A stretch of 33,452 nt of DNA from a virus, in the IMG/VR virus record IMGVR_UViG_3300000318_000089, positions 1 through 33,452 of that record. One strand, 5' to 3'. This document shows positions 30,065-33,452 of the stretch, piece by piece. Both the position numbers and the translations under genes were made by a program. The notes below the pieces were generated by a model. The model saw only the letters and a program-made list of their open reading frames with translations. It did no database searches and was not told the DNA's origin. Every line of letters begins with the position of its first letter. Position 1 is the stretch's first letter.

Positions 30065-30616
30065 ATGAGTGTACCAGCAGTATTAGTTCGTAAATCAACT
30101 AAAGAAATAATTAAGCAAGCATTATACCCACGTGAGGATATGCAGCCAGTTCAAGGATTAGATCCTGATTATGAATGGTTAATAAAACACATTCCTTATC
30201 CTGAACCTGATTATGATTCTCGTATTTATATCATGGAAACCCAACTTCCTGATTTGAATTTCTTGAATGATTTTCAAGAACATCCAGATTACTCTGGGAT
30301 TCGTGAATATAGAATTACTTACAACCCTGTTAAGCGACCAAATGCGGATATTATTATTTCTATTGAAAATGCCGAAAAACAAGCTAACGCTTCTATTTGG
30401 AGTGAAGCAGCGCATAAAGACGAAACATTATTTATGATTAATAGTGTACGTAAAGAAGCTACTGGAGCAACTCTTAATACAGAAGAACAATCACACGTAG
30501 ATAAGTTATCAGGTATCAATGTGAAGTTGGCTAAAAATAGAGATACTGCCACTATTATGATTAATCAAGTCAATAACGGTCAAGAACCTAATATTGATGA
30601 AGGATGGGAGAGTTAA
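30065..30616 (+). CDS. Minor tail or fibre-associated protein
   Basis: The protein (183 residues) has an N-terminal region with aromatic and acidic residues (RKSTKEIIKQALYPREDMQP, LDPDYEWLIKHIPYPEPDYD). A C-terminal helical part follows (about 105-180). No membrane segment or catalytic motif is seen. Its place between fibre and BspA-like genes suggests a virion protein or a fibre-assembly helper. I do not recognise the family with confidence. Confidence 0.6.
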   Translation: MSVPAVLVRKSTKEIIKQALYPREDMQPVQGLDPDYEWLIKHIPYPEPDYDSRIYIMETQLPDLNFLNDFQEHPDYSGIREYRITYNPVKRPNADIIISIENAEKQANASIWSEAAHKDETLFMINSVRKEATGATLNTEEQSHVDKLSGINVKLAKNRDTATIMINQVNNGQEPNIDEGWES

Positions 30617-30657
30617 ATAAAAATCCAATACACAATGTATTTAAAGAGTATAGAAAA

Positions 30658-31587
30658 ATGAATTTAGTTAATCCCTATCGTTTTGCTCCAGCTAGTTTAC
30701 CGTTTGTTTCTACTTGGGACACTACAAAGACTTCGTCTGGTTCTAGTACTTCTACGCAAATAAAATTGCCATTGAACTCTAGCGGTACTTATAATTTCAC
30801 TGTTCAGTGGGGTGATGGTAATTCAGATATTATAACAGCATATAATCAAACAGAAGTAACCCATAATTATATTTCATCAGGAACATATGTAGTCACAATT
30901 ACAGGTATTTGTAATGGTTTTAGGTTTAATAATATAGGTGACCGATTAAAAATTTCATCAATTTCAACGTGGGGAGATTTGAATTTAGGAAATTTAGGAG
31001 GATATTTCTACGGCTGTTCTAATTTAAACTTAACGGCGGTTTCAGATGTTTTAGATTTAACAGGGACTATTTCTTTTCTTAATGCTTTTAGAGCTTGTTC
31101 AGGATTGACCACTGTTAATAATATGGAACTATGGGACATGTCTTCCGTAATTACTTTAGAAACTTGTTTCTATCAATGCACCAATTTTAATCATAATATA
31201 ACAACTTGGAGTCTACTAGCTTTATCTAGTTTGAATTATACTTTTGCATTTGCATTAAGATTTAACCAAGCTATTGGAATTTGGAATATGCCAAATTTAA
31301 TTATTATAAATAGAACTTTTGATAATGCGATTGATTTTGATCAAAACATTGGTTCTTGGAATATTTCTAAAGTAACTAATGCAACATCATTTATGAGTGG
31401 AAAAACAGCAGCTAACTTTTCAGCAACAAATCTTGATGCAATATACAATGGTTGGAGTGCTCAGATAGTTAAACCAAATTTAACTATAACGTTTGGAACA
31501 GCTAAATATACGTCAGGAGGTTCAGCAGGAAAAGCAATATTAACTGGTTCTCCGAATAATTGGACTATAACTGATGGTGGAATTTAA
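30658..31587 (+). CDS. BspA-like (DUF285) surface protein with PKD-like domain, candidate receptor binder
   Basis: From Met at 30658 the protein has 309 residues. It begins MNLVNPYRFA, a short N-terminus I take as the virion anchor. A start at 30604 (327 residues) overlapping the previous gene by 13 bases is possible. A PKD-like fold (about 40-85) has NFTVQWGDGNSD, THNYISSGTYVVTITG. About six DUF285/BspA-like repeats of some 25 residues follow: NNMELWDMSSV, FNHNITTWSLLALSSL, FNQAIGIWNMPNL, FDQNIGSWNISKV. These repeats fold as leucine-rich-like solenoids in adhesins of Bacteroidetes and others. Their use at a phage tail tip would fit host recognition. Confidence 0.75.
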   Translation: MNLVNPYRFAPASLPFVSTWDTTKTSSGSSTSTQIKLPLNSSGTYNFTVQWGDGNSDIITAYNQTEVTHNYISSGTYVVTITGICNGFRFNNIGDRLKISSISTWGDLNLGNLGGYFYGCSNLNLTAVSDVLDLTGTISFLNAFRACSGLTTVNNMELWDMSSVITLETCFYQCTNFNHNITTWSLLALSSLNYTFAFALRFNQAIGIWNMPNLIIINRTFDNAIDFDQNIGSWNISKVTNATSFMSGKTAANFSATNLDAIYNGWSAQIVKPNLTITFGTAKYTSGGSAGKAILTGSPNNWTITDGGI

Positions 31588-31653
31588 TAATATTTAATAC
31601 AATAAAAGCATGAAAGAATTTTTATCACACTTAAACATTAAACCAAATTAACC

Positions 31654-32289
31654 ATGATTTTCAACTGCTTTAAAATCTATTATACGCCTGTAATCACTTA
31701 TGTCAAAAGTGTTTTTACGTTAGCAATTCAAAATGACTACCAAGTCATTCAATTTACTATTTCGGCTTCGGCATTAAGTCAGGCTTTTATAATAGTTTCA
31801 AAAGCGAATTGGTTTGGCGTACCCATGTCTTTAATATCATTGGTAATCTTAACGGTTTTAATCGATGCTAGATATGGTATCAAGAAATCTAAAATGAAAT
31901 CTAGAGAAAACACTAAAATAGCATTAAAGAACGAAGAAGGTTCTGTTTTGCGAAAAAAGCATTTAAAGTTAGCCGAATTACAACGGTTTCAGCCTATCAA
32001 GTTGCAGTTTACTTTTTTTAAGTGTTTCACGCTTTTAGCGTATTTATTTTTTGTAAAAAATTTATTAGAATATCAGTCGGAATCAGGTACAATTTCCGAA
32101 GTAATTGGTTTTGCTACGGGAGTAATTACCAAAGCGCCTTTAGGTATTTTCTGGTATTATGATTTTAAAAGTATAGGCGAAAATACAGCGTTCATTTACG
32201 GTAAAAAAGCGCCTATTTTTTCCATTGTAGAAAAGATTTTTGAGCCGAAAATAAATAGTTTTTTTAATAACGATAAAAAAGAAGAATGA
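31654..32289 (+). CDS. Holin-like membrane protein
   Basis: The 211-residue protein has several membrane segments (about 40-55, 58-80, 125-145 and 158-175) with a basic cytoplasmic loop in between (about 84-120, KKSKMKSRENTKIALKN). It sits just before the endolysin gene, the usual place of a holin. The length and basic loop resemble phage holin proteins annotated in Bacteroidetes prophages. It would form pores that release the endolysin. Not assigned to a specific holin family with certainty. Confidence 0.65.
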   Translation: MIFNCFKIYYTPVITYVKSVFTLAIQNDYQVIQFTISASALSQAFIIVSKANWFGVPMSLISLVILTVLIDARYGIKKSKMKSRENTKIALKNEEGSVLRKKHLKLAELQRFQPIKLQFTFFKCFTLLAYLFFVKNLLEYQSESGTISEVIGFATGVITKAPLGIFWYYDFKSIGENTAFIYGKKAPIFSIVEKIFEPKINSFFNNDKKEE

Positions 32290-32369
32290 AAACTGAATTT
32301 ATTATAGGATTGCTGTTTATAGCAGCTTTGAGTATTTCGATAATTATTAATGTAAAATACAGGAAGTAA
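32286..32369 (+). CDS. 27-residue membrane peptide
   Basis: An ATGA overlap with the holin-like gene starts a short ORF encoding one membrane helix (FIIGLLFIAALSISIIINV) and a short basic tail. It ends 1 base before the endolysin start. It could be a holin partner or antiholin, or simply an unused ORF. The coupled start and clean hydrophobic segment make translation plausible. Confidence 0.4.
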   Translation: MKTEFIIGLLFIAALSISIIINVKYRK

Positions 32370-32370
32370 G

Positions 32371-32898
32371 ATGAACTACGACTATCTAAAAAAAGTAACA
32401 TCGCCACAAATATTAGTTCAAGCTTTAAAATTAGTTGGAACCAAAGAAATAGTTGGTGTCAAAAATTCTGCAACCATAATGGGTTGGGCGAAAGAATTAG
32501 GAATTGAAAAAACATACGTTAATGATGAAATTGCTTGGTGCGGTTTGTTTGTTGCTTATGTAATAAAAAAAGCAGAATTAGAAATGCCTTTTTCAGCAAA
32601 AGAAAGCCTTTGGGCGTTGAATTGGAATAAGTTCGGTACGGCTCAGAAAACTGCAATGCTCGGTGATATTTTGACCTTCAAACGAAATGGAGGTGGTCAT
32701 GTAGGAATCTATGTTGGTGAAGATAATACTTGTTATCATATTCTTGGTGGGAATCAATCTAACATGGTTTGCATCACCCGAATTGAGAAATCCCGTTGTG
32801 CTGGCATCCGAAGAACAAAATGGAAAATAGTAGAACCTGATAGTGTGAAACAAATCTTTGTTAATTCAAATGGGTTTATATCTAAAAATGAAGCGTAA
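32371..32898 (+). CDS. Endolysin, TIGR02594/NlpC-P60-type cysteine peptidase
   Basis: The 175-residue protein should cut peptidoglycan at the end of infection. It has the pattern of the TIGR02594 family: an N-terminal ILVQALKLVGTKEIVGVKNS, Cys57 in EIAWCGLFVAYV, LGDILTFKRNGGGHVGIYVG with His110, and GGNQSNMVCI. Cys and His form the catalytic pair. There is no signal peptide, so it needs the holin for export. The C-terminal 35 residues are outside the usual domain. It overlaps the next gene by one base. Confidence 0.85.
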   Translation: MNYDYLKKVTSPQILVQALKLVGTKEIVGVKNSATIMGWAKELGIEKTYVNDEIAWCGLFVAYVIKKAELEMPFSAKESLWALNWNKFGTAQKTAMLGDILTFKRNGGGHVGIYVGEDNTCYHILGGNQSNMVCITRIEKSRCAGIRRTKWKIVEPDSVKQIFVNSNGFISKNEA

Positions 32899-33452
32899 TG
32901 AGAACAATACTTTATATACTTATGATAATCACTACAATGTGGTTTATTTCCTGCAGTGCTAGACAAGCCGAAAAGAAGCGAAATGAAGAACGTTCCAAAA
33001 TGGAACTAACTGACCAGTCAAAAATTGACAAGTCCGAAAACCAAGAATCAAATGTAAAAAAGTCAGAAGTAAAAACTGAAAATAAACAAGAACAAACTAC
33101 AACGGTAAAAAAAACAGTTGAACCAATTGACCCAACAAAGCCAGCTTCTTATGTTGATGAAAATGGTAATAAAAAAGAATTGAATAATTCTAAGGAAACA
33201 ACTGAAACTACAACCGAAAATAAAAAAACAGATACTAAAGTTAAAACGGATAGTGAAGAAAATACCAAAAATGCTAAAAAAGAATCGGAGGCGAAAGACA
33301 TAAAAGCAAAAGAAGATACTGCTAAAAAAGCCGAAGAAATTCATGTTAAGCGTGATGCCTGGTCTTTGTGGAATTTGGCTTGGTTGTTGGTTCCTGTTGT
33401 GATTTATTTAGGTTGGAAAAATAGATTAAAAATATTTAATAATAAAGTATAG
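32898..33452 (+). CDS. Probable unimolecular spanin (lipoprotein with C-terminal membrane anchor)
   Basis: The 184-residue protein starts with a lipoprotein signal peptide ending in the lipobox FISC, so Cys19 would be lipidated in the outer membrane. A long hydrophilic middle (about 20-150) of Lys, Glu and Thr follows. It ends in one membrane helix (about 155-173: WSLWNLAWLLVPVVIYLGW) with a basic tail. Outer-membrane lipid at one end and inner-membrane helix at the other is the plan of T1 gp11-type u-spanins, which fuse the two membranes after the endolysin has acted. Its place after the endolysin supports this. It ends on the last base of the window. Confidence 0.7.
   Translation: MRTILYILMIITTMWFISCSARQAEKKRNEERSKMELTDQSKIDKSENQESNVKKSEVKTENKQEQTTTVKKTVEPIDPTKPASYVDENGNKKELNNSKETTETTTENKKTDTKVKTDSEENTKNAKKESEAKDIKAKEDTAKKAEEIHVKRDAWSLWNLAWLLVPVVIYLGWKNRLKIFNNKV

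Noticed and set aside
28178-31587. Diversity-generating retroelement targeting tail fibres
   Set aside because: No reverse transcriptase gene and no template/variable repeat pair could be found in the window.
31610-31651. 13-residue ORF before the holin-like gene
   Set aside because: Too short to support as a gene without expression or conservation data.
1-33452. tRNA genes or rRNA
   Set aside because: Gaps are short and none shows a tRNA-like cloverleaf or rRNA sequence that I could recognise.

Overview
The window is a near-complete temperate siphovirus genome (prophage) of a Bacteroidetes host, most likely Flavobacterium or a close relative. Reasons: strongly AT-rich DNA; start codons preceded by A/T-rich leaders rather than Shine-Dalgarno sites; a promoter of the Bacteroidetes type (TTG-N19-TAnnTTTG); and families typical of flavobacterial prophages (DUF4468-like secreted protein, BspA-like tail protein, TIGR02594-type lysin). 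The first base is the start codon of an integrase and the last base is the stop of a lysis gene, so host junctions and att sites are not visible.

Layout. (1) 1-1233: tyrosine integrase, then a bidirectional terminator at 1280-1315. (2) 1349-2807, minus strand: the lysogeny operon, an XRE repressor followed by two small membrane proteins and a secreted DUF4468-like protein. (3) 2819-2877: a compact switch with a consensus rightward promoter between and overlapping two perfect 11-bp inverted repeats. (4) 2895-9956, plus strand: tightly packed early genes, many small and unknown, ending in a DnaA-C-terminal-like protein, an HNH-fold protein, a replication initiator containing a four-iteron origin, and a DnaB helicase. 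(5) 9959-10872: HNH nuclease, a structured G-rich gap (possible cos) and the small terminase. (6) 10873-12836: an insertion between small and large terminase, containing small unrelated genes bounded by attC-like inverted repeats and a PAPS-reductase-like gene. A XerC/D-like recombinase (12837-13640) follows. (7) 13640-22553: large terminase, portal, S78 protease, HK97-type capsid, head-tail joining genes, tail tube and a G/GT frameshift pair of tail chaperones. (8) 22713-31587: tape measure, a large tail-tip protein with a PKD-like domain, fibre-like proteins and a BspA-like repeat protein that may bind the host. (9) 31654-33452: holin-like protein, endolysin and a probable one-piece spanin.

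How it works together: the repressor would hold the 2837-2866 promoter off. On induction the early genes run through to the initiator and helicase, which would act at the iterons inside the initiator gene, as in the lambda O/P system. HNH and terminases package DNA into an HK97-fold head, and the last three or four genes lyse a Gram-negative envelope.

The two most interesting items are the attC-like cassette array wedged between terS and terL beside a second tyrosine recombinase, and the lambda-like iteron origin inside the replication gene. Family names are assigned from motifs read by eye; no database search was run.
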